A stretch of DNA of 64,000 nucleotides from Dama dama (GCF_033118175.1 NC_083701.1:67665001-67729000), one strand, 5' to 3'. Numbered from the stretch's first letter, positions 1-11,757 are shown. Translations and numbers: made by a program. The notes: generated by a model not told the origin, from the sequence alone.

Positions 1-16
1 AAGTCTAGTGACTTTT

Positions 17-168
17 CCTTCATTTTTTTTTGTGGGGGGGAGGCCCACGCCCTGCGGCATGTGGGGTTGTAGTTCCCTTACTAGAGTCCACCCTGATGCC
101 GACCCTCCATGCCCCCCCACAGTGGAAGCGCGGGTTCTTAACCACTGGGTCACCAGGGAGGTCCCAGT
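17..168 (-). repeat. CHR-type tRNA-Glu-derived SINE
   Basis: Read on the minus strand this begins with the ruminant CHR signature (cctccctggtgacccagtgg) and carries the usual body down to a T-rich left end, which is its A-tail. Perfect 10-base direct repeats agtgactttt at 7-16 and 169-178 mark the target-site duplication, so both ends are well placed. Confidence 0.85.
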
Positions 169-178
169 AGTGACTTTT

Positions 179-840
179 CGTTGGCTGAGTTGTGACAGTT
201 TTATTGGCTGAGTTCTTGCCAGGCAAAAAGAGGGCTCTTCTTCTAACTGTTGGCCGTTGCTATCATCATACAGAGGGAGAGCTGCTCCTTCTGGCCTCTG
301 GTCTGTATTTTAGTTGAGATTTCTAATTTTTATACCACTGCTGATCCCTCAAAGTATATCCAGACTGGTTATTTATCAGATACTCATGTATTTCCTCATT
401 TTTACATTGCTGAAATTGGGAAAGGTCTAACCAGCAGTGATGGCATGTCCCAGCTTAATTGGCTGTAGTTCTTTTTTTCTTTGTAGAAAACTGGAAATAC
501 ACAGTAAAGAATCCAGAAGAAAAAAATTACTGGTACTTCTGACATCTAGATATAATGTTAATGTTGTGGCATGTGTTTTTTCTAGTCTTTTATAGCTCTC
601 TATAGATGTGTAATTTTCAGTTAATAATTCAATGTACACTTAGATGAGTTTTAACAAACTTGTAACCACACTGCAGTATGATGGAGCTTACCTTGATCAC
701 ACCTGAAAGTTCCCCATGCCCCTTTGTATTCTAGTCTTTAGCACAAACTCACATATTATTTTTTTTGTCTTTTTCTTTTATAACATTGAAATGATGCTGA
801 ACATGTTTGGTAGCCATTTGTGAAATTAAAATTTACTGTT
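179..840. other. intergenic or 5' intron sequence, nothing recognised
   Basis: AT-rich sequence with no convincing exon, RNA gene or young repeat. It lies upstream of the first RAD54B coding exon, so it may be the first RAD54B intron, whose 5' non-coding exon is not identified here. Confidence 0.4.
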
Positions 841-2129
841 TTTAGAGCAGTTTTAGTTTAGCAAAGTGGAGGGAGGTGTTTTAGGTTTACAGCATTAGGT
901 TTAGGTGGAGATTTACCATGCACCCCTGCCTTCTCTTGTTATCAGCATCCCTCACCAAAATGGTACATTTGTTACTGTTGACACACATAAGCACCCAGAG
1001 TCCATAGTTTACATTAGGATTCATTCTTGGCCTTGTACATTTTCTGCATTTAGACAAATATGTAATGACATGTATCCATCATTAGGACATTATAAACTAT
1101 ACTTTCTCTGCCTTAAAAAATTTTGTAGTCTACCTTTTCATATCTGCCCCTCTCCTAACCCTTGGCAACCACTGATCTTTTTACTCCATACTTTTGCCTC
1201 TGTAGTTTTCTAGGATGTCACATAGTTGGAATCATATAGTATGTAGCCTTTTCAGATTGGCTTCTTTCATTTAGTAATATGCATTTACGGTTCCTTCATG
1301 TCTTTTCATGGATTGACAGCTCTTTTTCTTTTCTTTCTTTTTTTTTTGTTAATTTCTGAGTAACATTCTGTGGTCTGAATGCACCACAGTTGTTTATTCA
1401 TTCACCTGAGTGCTTGGTTGCTTTCAAGTTTTGGCAATAATGAATAAAGTTGCTGTAAAGCATTTTTATGCAGGTTTTTTCAACTCTTGGTTGAAAGGGG
1501 TTTATCCTATGATAAAAATATGTTCACTTTTATAAGAAAGTGCCAAAATGTCTTCCAAAGTGGCTGTACCATTTTGCATTCCCACCAGGAATGAATGAAA
1601 ATTCCTATTGCCCCACATCCTCACTGGCATTTGGTATTGTCTGTTTTGGATTTTCTTCATTTTTGATGGCATATGATGTGGAGCATCTTTCCATGTGCTT
1701 ATTTGCTATTTGTATATCTTTTGTGATATGTCTTTTAAGATCTTTGGCCCACTTTTTAATTGGGTTGTTTTCTTATTGTTGAGTTTTAAGATTTCTTTTT
1801 ATATTTTGGATAATAGTCCTTTATCAGATACACCTTTTGCAGGTATTTTCTCCTAGTGTGGCTTTCTTTCCATTACCTTGACATTGTCTTTGCAAAGCAC
1901 AAGTCTTAAATTTTAATGAAGTCTAGCTTATCAGTTATCTTTCATGGATTGTTCCTTGGTGTTGTAGCTAAAAAGTCATCAACATACCCAAGGTCGTCTA
2001 GATTTTCTTCTGTATTATCTTCTAGGAGTATTTTCGCTTTGTGTTTTACATGTAAGCCTATGATTCATTTTAAGTTAATTATTCTGAAGAGTATAAGGTC
2101 TTGTTTCTAGGTTCATTTTCTTTGCATGT
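841..2129 (-). repeat. ancient L1 (L1M-type) 3' region, antisense
   Basis: The + strand reads as the reverse complement of a mammalian L1 3' UTR and ORF2 end: the 'gttttggcaataatgaataaa' region near 1431, 'ccaaagtggctgtaccattttgca' around 1555 and 'tttaatgaagtctagcttatc' around 1914. No frame is intact. The same element seems to resume at 4035, on the far side of nested BovB, Bov-tA and CHR insertions. Confidence 0.8.
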
Positions 2130-2345
2130 GTGCGTGCATGCTAATTCACTTTAGTCATGTCTGACTCTTTGCGACCCTGTGGACTGTAGCCCGCCAGGCT
2201 CCTCTGTCCATGGGATTCTCCAGGCAAGAATACTGGAATGGCCTGCCATGCCCTCCTCCAGAGGATCTTCCCAATCCAGGGATTGAAGCTGCATCTCTTA
2301 TGTTTCCTGCATTGGCAGGTGGGTTCTCTGCCCCTAGCACCACCT
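2130..2345 (-). repeat. Bov-tA/BOV-A2 SINE
   Basis: Reverse complement of the ruminant Bov-tA consensus. On + the order is gactctttgcgaccctgtgg, the cgccaggctcctctgtcc block, the ggcaagaatactgg block, the gatcttcccaatccaggg block and a ggcaggtgggttct end. It is inserted where the antisense L1 breaks off. Confidence 0.85.
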
Positions 2346-2350
2346 TGTTA

Positions 2351-2715
2351 TTGAGTTGCTCAGTCATGTCCGACCCTATGCGATCTCATGGACTGCAGCA
2401 CGCCAACCCTCCCTGTCCTTCACCATCTCCTGGAGTTTGCTCAAACTCATGTCCACTGAGTCGGTGATGCCATCCAACCATCTCATCCTCTGTCGTCTCC
2501 TTCTCCTCCTGCCTTCAATCTTTCCCAGCATCAGGGTCTTTTCCTATGAGTCAGCTCTTTGCATCAGGTGGCCAGAGTATTGGAGCTTCAGCATCAATCC
2601 TTCCAATGAATATTTGGGGTTGATTTCCTTCAATATTAATTGGTTTGATCTCCTTGCTATCCACGGGACTGTCAAGAATCTTCTGCAGCATCACAGTTCG
2701 AAAACATCAATTCAG
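2351..2715 (-). repeat. BovB LINE 3' end, antisense
   Basis: Begins with the BovB 3' terminus in reverse (gttgctcagtcatgtccgac) and continues through its 3' UTR and the end of the reverse-transcriptase ORF. It abuts a second BovB copy in opposite orientation at about 2716. Each copy keeps its own 3' end, so they are two insertions and not one inverted element. Confidence 0.85.
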
Positions 2716-3816
2716 CCAACATTTGCTGAATCATAAAGAAAGCAAGGGAATTCCAGAAAAACATCTACCTCTGTGTCATTGACTTCGCTAAAGTCTTTGA
2801 CTGTGTGGATCATAGCAAACTATGGAAAACTTTTAAACGGATGGGAATACCAGACCATCTTACTTGTCGCTTGGGAAACCTGTATGCAGATCAAGAAGCA
2901 ACAATGAGAACCTTATATAGAACAATTGACTGGCTCAAAATTGAAAAAGTGCTATGACAAAGCTGTTTATTGTCACACTGTTTATTTAACTTATACGCAG
3001 AGCACATCTTGTGAAATGCTGGGCTGGATGAGTTACAAGCTGGAATCAAGATTGCCAGGAGAAATATCAACAGCCTCAGATATGCAAATAATACCACTTT
3101 AATGACAAGTGAAGAACTTAAGAGCCTCTTGATGAGGGTGAAAGAGGAGAGTGAAAAAGCTTAAAACTCAGTATTAAAAAAGACTTAAGATTGTGGCATC
3201 TGGTCCCATCAGTTCATGGCAAATAGAAGGGAAAAAGGGGGAATCAGTGACAGATTTCCTCTTCTACTCTAAAATAACTGTGGTTGGTGATTGCAGCCAT
3301 GATACTAGAAGACGATTGCTTCTTGGCAGGAAAACTATGACAAACTTAGATGGTGTATTAAAAAGTAAAGACAACACTTTACTGACGAAAGTGTGTAGTC
3401 AAGAGTCTTTCCAGTAGTTGGGTATGGATGTGAGAGCTGGACCATAAAGAAGGCAGAGTGCCGAAAAATTGATGCTTTTGAACTTTGATGGTGGAGAAGA
3501 CTCTTGAGAGTCCCTTGGACAGCAAGATCAAATTGGTTAATCTTAAAGGAAATCAACCCTGAATACTCATCGGAAGGACTGATGCTGACACGCCAATACT
3601 TCCCACCTGATGGGAAGAGCCGATTCACTGAAAAAGACCCTAATGCTGGGAAAGATGGAAAGCAGAAGAGGGCAATAGAGGATGAGATGGTTGGATGGCA
3701 TCACCGACACAGTGGACATGGGTTTGGGTGGACTCCGGGAGTTGGTGATGGACCTGACGAGCTGCAGTTCATGGGGTCGCAAGGAGTCAGACACGACTGA
3801 GCGACTGGACTGAACT
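2716..3816 (+). repeat. BovB LINE, 5'-truncated, reverse-transcriptase part
   Basis: Sense-strand BovB from the RT domain to the 3' terminus (cagacacgactgagcgactg at the right end). The RT frame is broken by several stops, and the catalytic YADD region at about 3080 reads 'YANN'. It is therefore a dead copy. It resembles the copy at 62677-63716, which keeps YADD. Confidence 0.85.
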
Positions 3817-3819
3817 TGT

Positions 3820-4034
3820 GGTGGCCTCTCTTGTTACAGAGCATGGACTGTGAGGCAGACAGGCCTCAGTAGTTGCAGCTTGTGGACTCTAGCGTGTGGG
3901 CTCAGTAACTGTGGCGCTCAGGCTTATAGTTGGTTTCAGTGACGTGTGGGATCTTCCCAGACCCGAGGCTGAACCTGTGTTCCTTGTGCTGGCATGTGAT
4001 TCTTCACCACGGGACCACCAGGGAAATCCAGTAT
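3820..4034 (-). repeat. CHR-2-type SINE
   Basis: Reverse complement of the longer CHR-2 form. On + it runs from a 'gtggcctctcttgttacagagca' block through the 'gtgtgggatcttcccagacc' block to the SINE head (gggaccaccagggaaatcc). It inserted into the antisense L1 that resumes directly after it. Confidence 0.8.
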
Positions 4035-4300
4035 CTCTTCACTCATTTAGTTCTTTGATTTTGCTCAGCAGAGTGTTTATAGTTTTTCCTTCTATAGATC
4101 TTATACATGCTTTGTTAGATTACCCTTAAATATTTCATTTTTGTGGGGTGCTAATATAAATGGTATTGTGTTTTTAAATTCAAATTCCAGTTATTGCTGA
4201 TAAGTTGGAAAATAATTGATTTCTGAGTATTAATCTTGTATTTTTGCAACTTTGCTAAAATTGCTGTTTTTAGCCATTTTTTATTTGATGTATAAGAAAG
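4035..4300 (-). repeat. ancient L1 ORF2 fragment, antisense
   Basis: Matches the reverse complement of L1 ORF2 (stretches such as 'ttgttagattacccttaaatatttc' and 'taatcttgtatttttgcaactttgct'). Probably the 5'-ward continuation of the 841-2129 fragment, separated by nested insertions and a deletion. Confidence 0.7.
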
Positions 4301-4337
4301 TTTCTCATATCATTAAACATTCTTTTAAAATGTGATT

Positions 4338-4356
4338 CCCCCCCCCCCCCCCCCCC
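4338..4356. repeat. poly(C) run of 19
   Basis: An uninterrupted run of 19 C in an AT-rich neighbourhood. Such tracts vary in length and are easily miscounted in sequencing. Confidence 0.95.
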
Positions 4357-5684
4357 ATTCATGGCTGTAGAATTATTTATGTAACAAATAGTGAATGCCT
4401 TCTTGTGTTGATACTGGCAATATACTGATGATTGGAAGGTAAGACTTCATGCCTGATCCAGGAGTTTACAACTTGGGGGAATTAATAGGCAGTTTCATTA
4501 CAGTGTGAAAAGTACTTGGGTAGTAGACACATAGGAAGGATCTCTAATCCAGTCTTTGGGGGAGATGAAGGCGGCTCATAGTTAAGAGTCCTAAAGGATA
4601 AGTTGAAATTCATCAGGCAAAGAAAAATGGGTAAAGGCTGTATCGGAGACCCAATACTGTGTAGGGAGTTTGTTCAAGGACCTAGAGGAAACGAGAACAT
4701 GGCTTGTTTGGGAAATTGCAGCACTACATTTTAGTCATGTAGGAAGAGAGTGTATTCTATTTTATCCAGTATCCTGCTGTAGATATTTAAATTTCCCTTT
4801 TTTTTCCTACTATAAGTAATATTGGCATGAAAACCTTATACATAATTCTTTGAGTATATCTTTGCTAATTCCTTAGGGTAAATTTCCAGAAGTTTAATTT
4901 CTGGGTTAAGCAAATTATTTTGGTAGCCATGTACATCCTTGTTGATGCCTTATTTTGTGTACAGTTTTGTGAGATTGTTTTAAATAAGAGTGCTTGCTGC
5001 TGTCCATTGCAGAAGCATGATGTGTGCTTGTAATGTTCTTGTCTTTTATCTGTCTCACCGGTCCTGTCCTGATGGAAATAACATTGAGCAAAAGTTTGGA
5101 AACGTGGTTCTTGTCTCTTGATTTATTTATTTAAAATACCTCACTGCTTTAAAAGGAAATAGGGTAGTAAAAATTGAACTGTAAATGTATTCTTTCAATT
5201 GTCAGAATTTTATTCAGTCATTCAAAAGTATTTGTTAGTGATTATCATGTATCTGGCTTTGTGGTTGATGCTGCATACAGAATGGTTAAGAAAACAGTGA
5301 TTGCTACCCACATGCAGTTTATGGATTGGTGGAATAGGAAAAAAGCAACATGATTAATATATGTATGTGAATAATTATGTTTTCTTTGATTTTGAAACTA
5401 CTATTTAAATTACGTTTAAGGCTTTATTGTTGTTATCTAATCTATAGTTTTATCAAAATTGGTACAATATATGTTCAGGTTTGTACCATATATTTTGAAT
5501 CTTAATACATTCAAAAGCCTTTTGTGATAGAAAAGAAAATGTTACCAAATGTTGAATTTGTTTTCTAAGGCCTTTTACAGGCTTATCCTCTTATATTTTT
5601 AAAGATGTCATGATTATAGTGATGATATATTTGGAGGTAATTCTAATCAGACTTCTGATGAAATGACTTTTGGGTATTTTTCAG
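4357..5684. other. sequence upstream of the RAD54B start exon
   Basis: AT-rich with no young repeat. The stretch 5205-5300 resembles the common L2/MIR-like motif (ttcattcaaaagtatttgtt, followed by an 'aacagtgattgctaccca'-like end). The last bases (tatttttcag, ending 5684) are a good splice acceptor for the first RAD54B coding exon. Confidence 0.5.
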
Positions 5685-5700
5685 GTTAATACTGCTAAAT

Positions 5701-5835
5701 ATGAGACGATCAGCAGCACCAAGTCGGTTGCAAGGGAATCTCTTCAAAAAACCAAAATTTATATCACCAGCAAGAAGTCATCCAAGTCCTAATGAAGAGG
5801 TTGCAAAACTGAATTCAGAAATAAAGTTATTTGAG
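5701..5835 (+). CDS. RAD54B: RAD54B coding exon 1 (residues 1-45)
   Basis: First coding exon of RAD54B, a SWI2/SNF2-family DNA-dependent ATPase that works with RAD51 and DMC1 in homologous recombination in the nucleus. The exon begins at 5685 after a tttttcag acceptor and has 16 bases of 5' UTR. The ATG at 5701 has A at -3. The product starts MRRSAAPSRLQGNLFKKPKF, the conserved basic N terminus I recognise from mammalian RAD54B. The exon ends in phase 0 at LFE, before the donor gag|gtaaaa. Translation past the donor runs through a poly-A tract and hits a stop at 5884, so the splice is needed. A 5' non-coding exon presumably lies further left and was not found. Identification is firm. The exact transcription start is unknown. 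Confidence 0.95.
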
Positions 5836-6429
5836 GTAAAAAAAAAAAAAACAAAACAACACAACAGTAATGGAAGCCTAATGTAGAGAAGCATGTATTT
5901 TAAAAAATTGCCATTTAAACAGTTAATAGTGCTCACTGCCTATAGGAGTTTTCAGTGTTTCTGATAAATTCTTCTAAAAACCTTAGACATAATGACTAAA
6001 TATATATATTTGAAGGAATGGCATAAAGTAAACTTGGGTTAGGTCTATAAATAAACTTTTGGTAACAGTGAAAAATACCTCCACAAGGGAAGGGGTGGAG
6101 ATTCTTGTTCAAGAAAAAAAATTATTCTGGATCAGTGTTCTTTTTAAAAGTACCACATAAGTAAACGAAAACTTTGGATAAGGTAATTTAAAGAGAAAAC
6201 ATATATAAATAATGTTTTATATCACTGTTATGGAAACTTCCTTTCCTTTTTACTTATAAAAAGTAAGTGCTCAAAACAGTCTTAATATATATTCTTTGCT
6301 ACTAAGATGAAAGATTATTTAAGTCTTAGGTATAATAGAAGGTTTATAAAGATTATATAGACCATATGTAAAATGGACAGTCCATACTTTGGCTACTCTA
6401 CAGTTCTCTGATTTATGTTCTGGAGATTG
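5836..6429. other. RAD54B intron, no recognised feature
   Basis: Start of the 7.2-kb intron between the first two coding exons. AT-rich, with short A-runs and no identified repeat or exon. Confidence 0.5.
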
Positions 6430-6821
6430 AAATCTGCTAATATTTTTTCTTTTTTTTATTATGGCACAATATATATAGCCTAAAATTTGCGATTTTACCA
6501 TTTTTAAGTGTGCAGGTAAGTGGCATTAATTACATTTTCTTTATTGTTCAGTAATCACCATTTTCTGTGTTCGAAACTTTTCATTTCAGAGAAACTTTAT
6601 AACCATTAGGCAGTAATTCCCTATTCTCCCTTCCCTGGTCATCACTACACTTTCTGTCTCCATGAATTTGATTACTCTAGGTACCTCAAATTTAAGTGGA
6701 ATTATAAATATTTGTCCTATTGTGTCTGGCTTATTTCCCTTAGCCTGTGTTTTCTAGGATCATCCATGTTGTAACAGGTGTGAACATCAGTGCTTTATGT
6801 GATTAAGTAATATTTAATTGT
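6430..6821 (-). repeat. ancient L1 3' region, antisense
   Basis: Reverse complement of an L1M 3' UTR: motifs 'gattttaccatttttaagtgtgcag', 'catgaatttgattactctaggtacctc' and 'tgtgtctggcttatttcccttagc'. It is one L1 copy cut into three pieces (this one, 7473-7607 and 8031-8460) by two BovB insertions. Confidence 0.8.
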
Positions 6822-7472
6822 TTCAGTTCAGTTCAGTCACTCAGTCATGTCTGACTCTTTGCGACCCCATGGACTGCAGCACGCCAGGTCTCCCTGTCCA
6901 TCAGCAACCCTCAGAGTTTACTCAAACTCATGTCCATTGAGTCGGTGACACTATCTAACCATCTCATCCTGTCATCCCCTTCTCCTACCTTCAATCTTTC
7001 CCAGCATCAGGGTCTTTTCAAATGAGTCAGCTCTTCCTATCAGGTGGCCAAAGTATTGGAGTCTCAGCTTCAACATCAGTCCTTCCAGTGAACACTCAGG
7101 ACTGATTTCCTTGCAGTCCAAGGGACTCTCAAGAGTCTTCTCCAACACCACAGTTCAAAAGTATCAATTCTTTGGTGCTCAGCTTTCTTTATAGTCCAAC
7201 TCTCACATCCATACATGACTACTGGAAAAACTGTAGCCTTGATTAGACGAACCTTTGTTGGCAAAGTAATGTCTCTACTTTTTAATATGCTGTCTATGTT
7301 GGTCATGGCTTTTCTTCCAGGGAGCAAGCGTCTTTTAATTTCATGGCTGCAGTCACCATTTGCAGTGATTTTGGAGCCCCCAAAAATAAAGTCAGCCGCT
7401 GTTTCCACTGTTTCCCCATCTATTTGCCATGAAGTGATGGGACCAGATGCCATGATCTTAGTTTTCCGAATG
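6822..7472 (-). repeat. BovB LINE 3' end, antisense
   Basis: Starts with the reverse BovB terminus (ttcagttcagttcagtcact) and runs about 650 bases up into the RT-ORF C-terminal part. The minus strand still reads a 125-residue open frame (MASGPITSWQIDGETVETAA...) typical of the BovB ORF end. Truncated at its 5' side. It interrupts the antisense L1. Confidence 0.9.
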
Positions 7473-7607
7473 ATTCAGTTGTATGTATATATATACATAC
7501 AGCATATTTTGTTCATTCATTCATTGATAGATCCTTGGTTTGTTTCTACTTTCTGTCTATTTTGACTAATGCTGATATGAACATTGGCATACACGTTTCT
7601 GTTTAGG
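7473..7607 (-). repeat. ancient L1 fragment between two BovB copies
   Basis: Short middle piece of the same antisense L1 (ttcattcattcattgataga, then 'tgaacattggcatacacg'). It ends with one copy of the 8-base target duplication of the next BovB. Confidence 0.75.
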
Positions 7608-8030
7608 TTCAGTTCAGTTCAGTTCAGTTGCTCAGTCATGTCTGACTCTTTGCGACCCCATGAACCTCAGCACGCCAGGCCTCCCTGTCCATCACCAACT
7701 CCCAGAGTCCACCCAAACCCATGTCCATCAAGTTGGTGATGCCATCCAACCATCTCATCCTCTGTCGTCCCCTTCTCCTCCTGCCCTCAATCTTTCCCAT
7801 CAGTCAGGTCTTTTCCAATGAGTCAGCTCTTTGCATCAGGTGGCCAAAGTATTGGAGTTTCAGCTTCAACATCAGTCCTTCGAATGAACACCTAGGACTG
7901 ATCTCCTTTAGGATGGACTGGTTGGATCTCCTTGCATTCCAAGGGACTCTCAAGAGTCTTCTCCAACACCACAGTTTAAAAGCATCAGTTCTTTGTCTCT
8001 CAGCTTTCTTTATAGTCCAACTCTCACATT
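7608..8030 (-). repeat. BovB LINE 3' end, antisense, with target duplication
   Basis: Begins with four tandem ttcag units followed by the reverse BovB 3' end, and is truncated after about 420 bases. The 8-base repeat tgtttagg at 7600-7607 and 8031-8038 flanks it exactly, and the L1 continues on both sides. Confidence 0.9.
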
Positions 8031-8460
8031 TGTTTAGGTACCTGCTTTTAGTTCTCTTGTATGTATATACCCAAGAGTGGAATTGCTAGATGATACAGTA
8101 ATTCTATGTTTAGTTTTTAAGGTACTACCAAATTGTTTTCCATAGGTACTGAACCATTTTACATTCTCACCAGCGATGTTGAGGGTTCCAATTTCTCCAC
8201 ATCCTTAGCAACACTGGTTATTTTGTTTTTGTTGCTGTTTTTTTGATTATGGTCATTCTTGTTGGTGTGAAGTGATATTCCACTGTGGTCTTGATTTGCA
8301 CTTTCCTAATGACTAGTAATTCTGAGCATTTTTTCATGTGCTTATTGACCATATGCTTATCTTCTATGGCGAAATGTCTTTTCACATCCTTTGAGGCTTT
8401 TAACTGGTTTTTTGTCTTTTTGTTGTTGAAAACATCTGCTCATTCTTGACTCTTGTTATT
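8031..8460 (-). repeat. ancient L1 fragment, antisense
   Basis: Continuation of the 6430/7473 L1: 'cccaagagtggaattgctagatgat', 'ccattttacattctcaccagc' and 'ttgtgcacttcctaatgac'-like stretches. No coding potential. Confidence 0.75.
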
Positions 8461-8599
8461 TGGTCTGCATCTGTTTGTTTTATCCGACACTCCTTTAGAA
8501 TTCTGGCCACAATGTAAGGAGAAAACTATGTAAGCATAGTTTTTCATTTTAAATATGGTTTCTTTTTATAAAAGCAACTTCGTTTAAATTAAATGCACA

Positions 8600-8924
8600 T
8601 ACCTGTAATCTACCTACTATAATTCAGTTGTATTTCATATGGTCAGAGTTTTGTAATGATTACCAAAATCAATTTCAGACCATTTTAATCATTCCAGAAA
8701 GAGAGAGACCTCACACACATCAACCCATTCAAATCCCTCAGCCCTTTGTAATCACTAATATACTTTCTGTTTTATGTATTTATCTATTATGAACATTTCA
8801 TATAAATAGAGTCACACAACATGTGGCATTTTATGCCTCACTGTTTTCAGTTTCATAGTGTTTTTCAAGGCTTGTCCATATTGTGGCATGTATCAGTAAT
8901 TTATTTCTTTTTATTGCTGAATGT
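8600..8924 (-). repeat. ancient L1 3' region, antisense (left part)
   Basis: A second antisense L1 copy: 'gaacatttcatataaatagagtcaca' and 'tttcatagtgtttttcaaggcttgtccatattgtggcatgta' regions. It is interrupted by an MLT1-type LTR and continues at 9395. Confidence 0.75.
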
Positions 8925-9394
8925 ATTAGTTTCCTATTGCTGCTGTAACAGATTACCAGAAATTTAGTGACTTAAAACAATGCAAATGTATTATCTTATA
9001 GTTCTGTAAGTCACTCAACGTGGGTCACATTGGGCTAAGATCTAGGTGTTGGCAGGGTCGCATTTATTTCTGGAGGTTTTAAGAGTGTTTTCTTTGCCTT
9101 TTCTAGTTTCTACAGGCCACCTGCAATCTTGGTGGCCCCCTTCTTAATTCTTTGAAAATTGGTAGTGGCAGTTTGATTCCTTTTATTGACATCTTTTTGG
9201 TTCTCTGAAACTGGAACTCATTTGGTTAGATTGGGCCGCCCTGGATAACTCAGGACAATCTCTCTATTTCAAGGTTCTTAACCTTAATTGCATCTGCAAA
9301 GTCTCTTTTGCCACATAAGGTAACATTTCCGTAGGTTCTAGGAATTAGGGTATGGACATCTTTGGGAGGCATTATTCTGCTTACCACACTGAGT
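8925..9394 (-). repeat. MLT1-type LTR, antisense
   Basis: On + it starts tattagtttcctattgctgc and ends ggcattattctgcttaccac, the reverse complement of the typical MLT1 (ERVL-MaLR) ends. The body carries 'gtgacttaaaacaatgca' and 'gcatctgcaaagtctcttttgccaca' motifs. It sits inside an antisense L1, which gives relative ages. Confidence 0.8.
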
Positions 9395-10300
9395 AATATT
9401 TCATTGCATTAATATACCACATTTTATTATTCCATCTGTTGGTTGATGGATGTTTGAGTTGTTTCTATTTTTTAAATTTATTAGGCATTATGAATAATGC
9501 TGATGAATATTCATGTGTAAATTGTTGAATAGATACATGTTTTCATTTCTCTTGGGTGCATTCTTAGGATGGAATTGCTGGATCATATAATAATTCTGTG
9601 GTTAACCTTTTAATGCCATGGTGGCTGTACTGTTTCATTCCCATCATTAATGTATGAGGTTTCAGTCCTCCACATGTTTATCAACACTTACTTATTATCT
9701 ATTTGATTATAACCATACTATGGATGAAGTGGTATCCGACTTGGGGTTTTGATTTACTTTTCCTTGGTGGCTAATATTGAGCATTTTTGTATGTGCTTAT
9801 TGGCCATTTGTATATCTTTTTTGGAGAATTGTTTATTCAGATCCTATTTTTTTAAGTTGGATTATTTGCTTTTTATTACATAGTTGTAAGAGTTCTGTAT
9901 AGGTTCTAAACATAGGTGCCTTATATGATTTGCAAATATTTTCACTTATGTTGTTGATTACCTTTCACTTTCTTGATGGCTTCATCTGTAGCACGAGCAT
10001 TTTAAATTTTGACGAAGTCCAGTTTATCTGGGTTTTTCTCTTTTGGTGTTGGTAGTACTTGTGATTTTAATGTTGTATCTGAGAATGTCATGAAGATTTA
10101 CTGTATTTTCTTCTAAGAGTTTTATAGTTTTAATTCTTCCATTTCAGTCCATGACCCATTTTGAAATGGTTTTTATGTATGGTGTGAGGTAGGAATCCTA
10201 TTTTATCATTTTACACGTGGATATCTAATTGGGTTCCAGGATCAGTTTTTGAAAAGACTGTTTTTTCCTCTATTGAATCATTTTGATACCCTTGTGTTTA
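9395..10300 (-). repeat. ancient L1, antisense (right part)
   Basis: Continues the L1 of 8600-8924 through 'gcattatgaataatgctgatga', 'gaattgctggatcatataa' and 'ttgacgaagtccagtttatctg' into ORF2. Degenerate, with no open frame. Confidence 0.75.
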
Positions 10301-10559
10301 GGTTTATTTTCTGACGGAGGTTCTAAGGACTAATTTGAAACCAAAACCACTGGTTTATTCTTTTCCTCTTATAATTAAGAAACTAAAAAGTTTTCTTTAA
10401 ATACTAATTAAATAGGCATTTTTGAAACCATACAGCTGTTTTAAGTAAGGCAATATGCAAAGCCTAAAAGTATTAGGCTGAGCAGTCAACTTTACTGTCC
10501 CCTTTGTCTATTCCATCCTTAACTTTTTTCTTAGATTGAATTAATCCATACCAAGAATG

Positions 10560-11605
10560 TATTGGTTTGGTGACTTCAGGGGTCTTTTATTTGAGTGGTC
10601 TGATAAATAAAAATCTGGAACAAATCAAGCATCAAAATAAATATACTAATGGATAATAACCCACTGAATAATGTAGGAGTCTGAATCCATAGTAATATAA
10701 CTAAGTAAGTAGTAAACTCTTTCTCAGAGTGGAATGCTAAATCACAAAAATAAAGGTAATGGTGATGTTGGAAAATATTAATGGGTTCCAGAACCCATTG
10801 GATTAATAGGTGAATGTTTTATCAGGAAGTAGAATATTTGAATACACTCAAGCATCTCCTTACAACATACTTTAAAGACAACTAGAAAAATACTAACTTG
10901 GTGAGAATACCTGGTAGACACCACTTTAATCAAATGGCTGCCTCCAGTAATGGACAGATTGATATTTTGTGCCCTTAGTATGGTGAACTATGATATTCCT
11001 TCCAAAATATGTAATCTGAAGCTCATCATTAGGAAACATCAGACAATCCAGATAGGGGAGCATTCTATAAAAAAGTTGGCCTGACAATTCTTCGAAAGTG
11101 CCAGAAATGACAAAAGATGAATAAAGGTGAGGAACTGTTCTAGATGAAAGGAAACTAGAGAAACTTGTTGACTAAATGTATTGTGTGATCTGGGATTGGA
11201 TCCTTGCTCAGGGGAAAAAACTGTCAAAAGACATTGTTGGGGTAAGTGACCCCATTTGAATGTGGGCTGTGGATTAGATAATAATATTTTACTACCATGG
11301 TTAAATTTTTGATTTTGATAGTTACTGTGATTATACAAGAGTGTCTTTGCTCTTTGCAAACACACCCTGTCGTTTTTAGAGGTAAAGGATCATGGTGTCT
11401 CCAGCTTACTTTCAGATGTACACACACCACACACACACACGTGATACACACACATGCACAGGAGAGATAGAGGGAGAGTAAATGGAGCAGAATGTAAACA
11501 GATGGTGAATTTGGGTAAAGAGTACATGGGACTTCCTTGTATTATTCCTGGAATGTTTCTATAAGTTTAAAATTATATCAAAATAAAATGTTGCAAAAAA
11601 TAAAA
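10560..11605 (+). repeat. ancient L1 3' UTR, sense orientation
   Basis: Resembles the 3' UTR of an old L1 subfamily: 'gaggaactgttctagatgaaaggaaactagag', 'gattggatccttgctcagg', 'gattagataataatatt' and the tail 'aaattatatcaaaataaaatgtt'. It includes a CA-rich tract at 11426-11455. This is the only large L1 piece here in the same direction as the genes. Confidence 0.65.
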
Positions 11606-11757
11606 TTTGTGACTCTCATTATTTCCATGACTTACTTTAAAATATTATCAGATAGGTTTTTGAATGTCTCTGAAATTTGTTAAAATGAATATTTATAGAG
11701 ATAAGACAGCTGTGTCTGTTATTGTAAGCTATTATTTAAAAAACACTTCAAACATAC

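Noticed and set aside
2351..3816. Twin-primed single BovB insertion
   Set aside because: Both halves keep the BovB 3' terminus, which one inverted element cannot have.
7076..7453. 125-residue minus-strand frame
   Set aside because: It is the end of the BovB ORF in a truncated copy, not a cellular gene.
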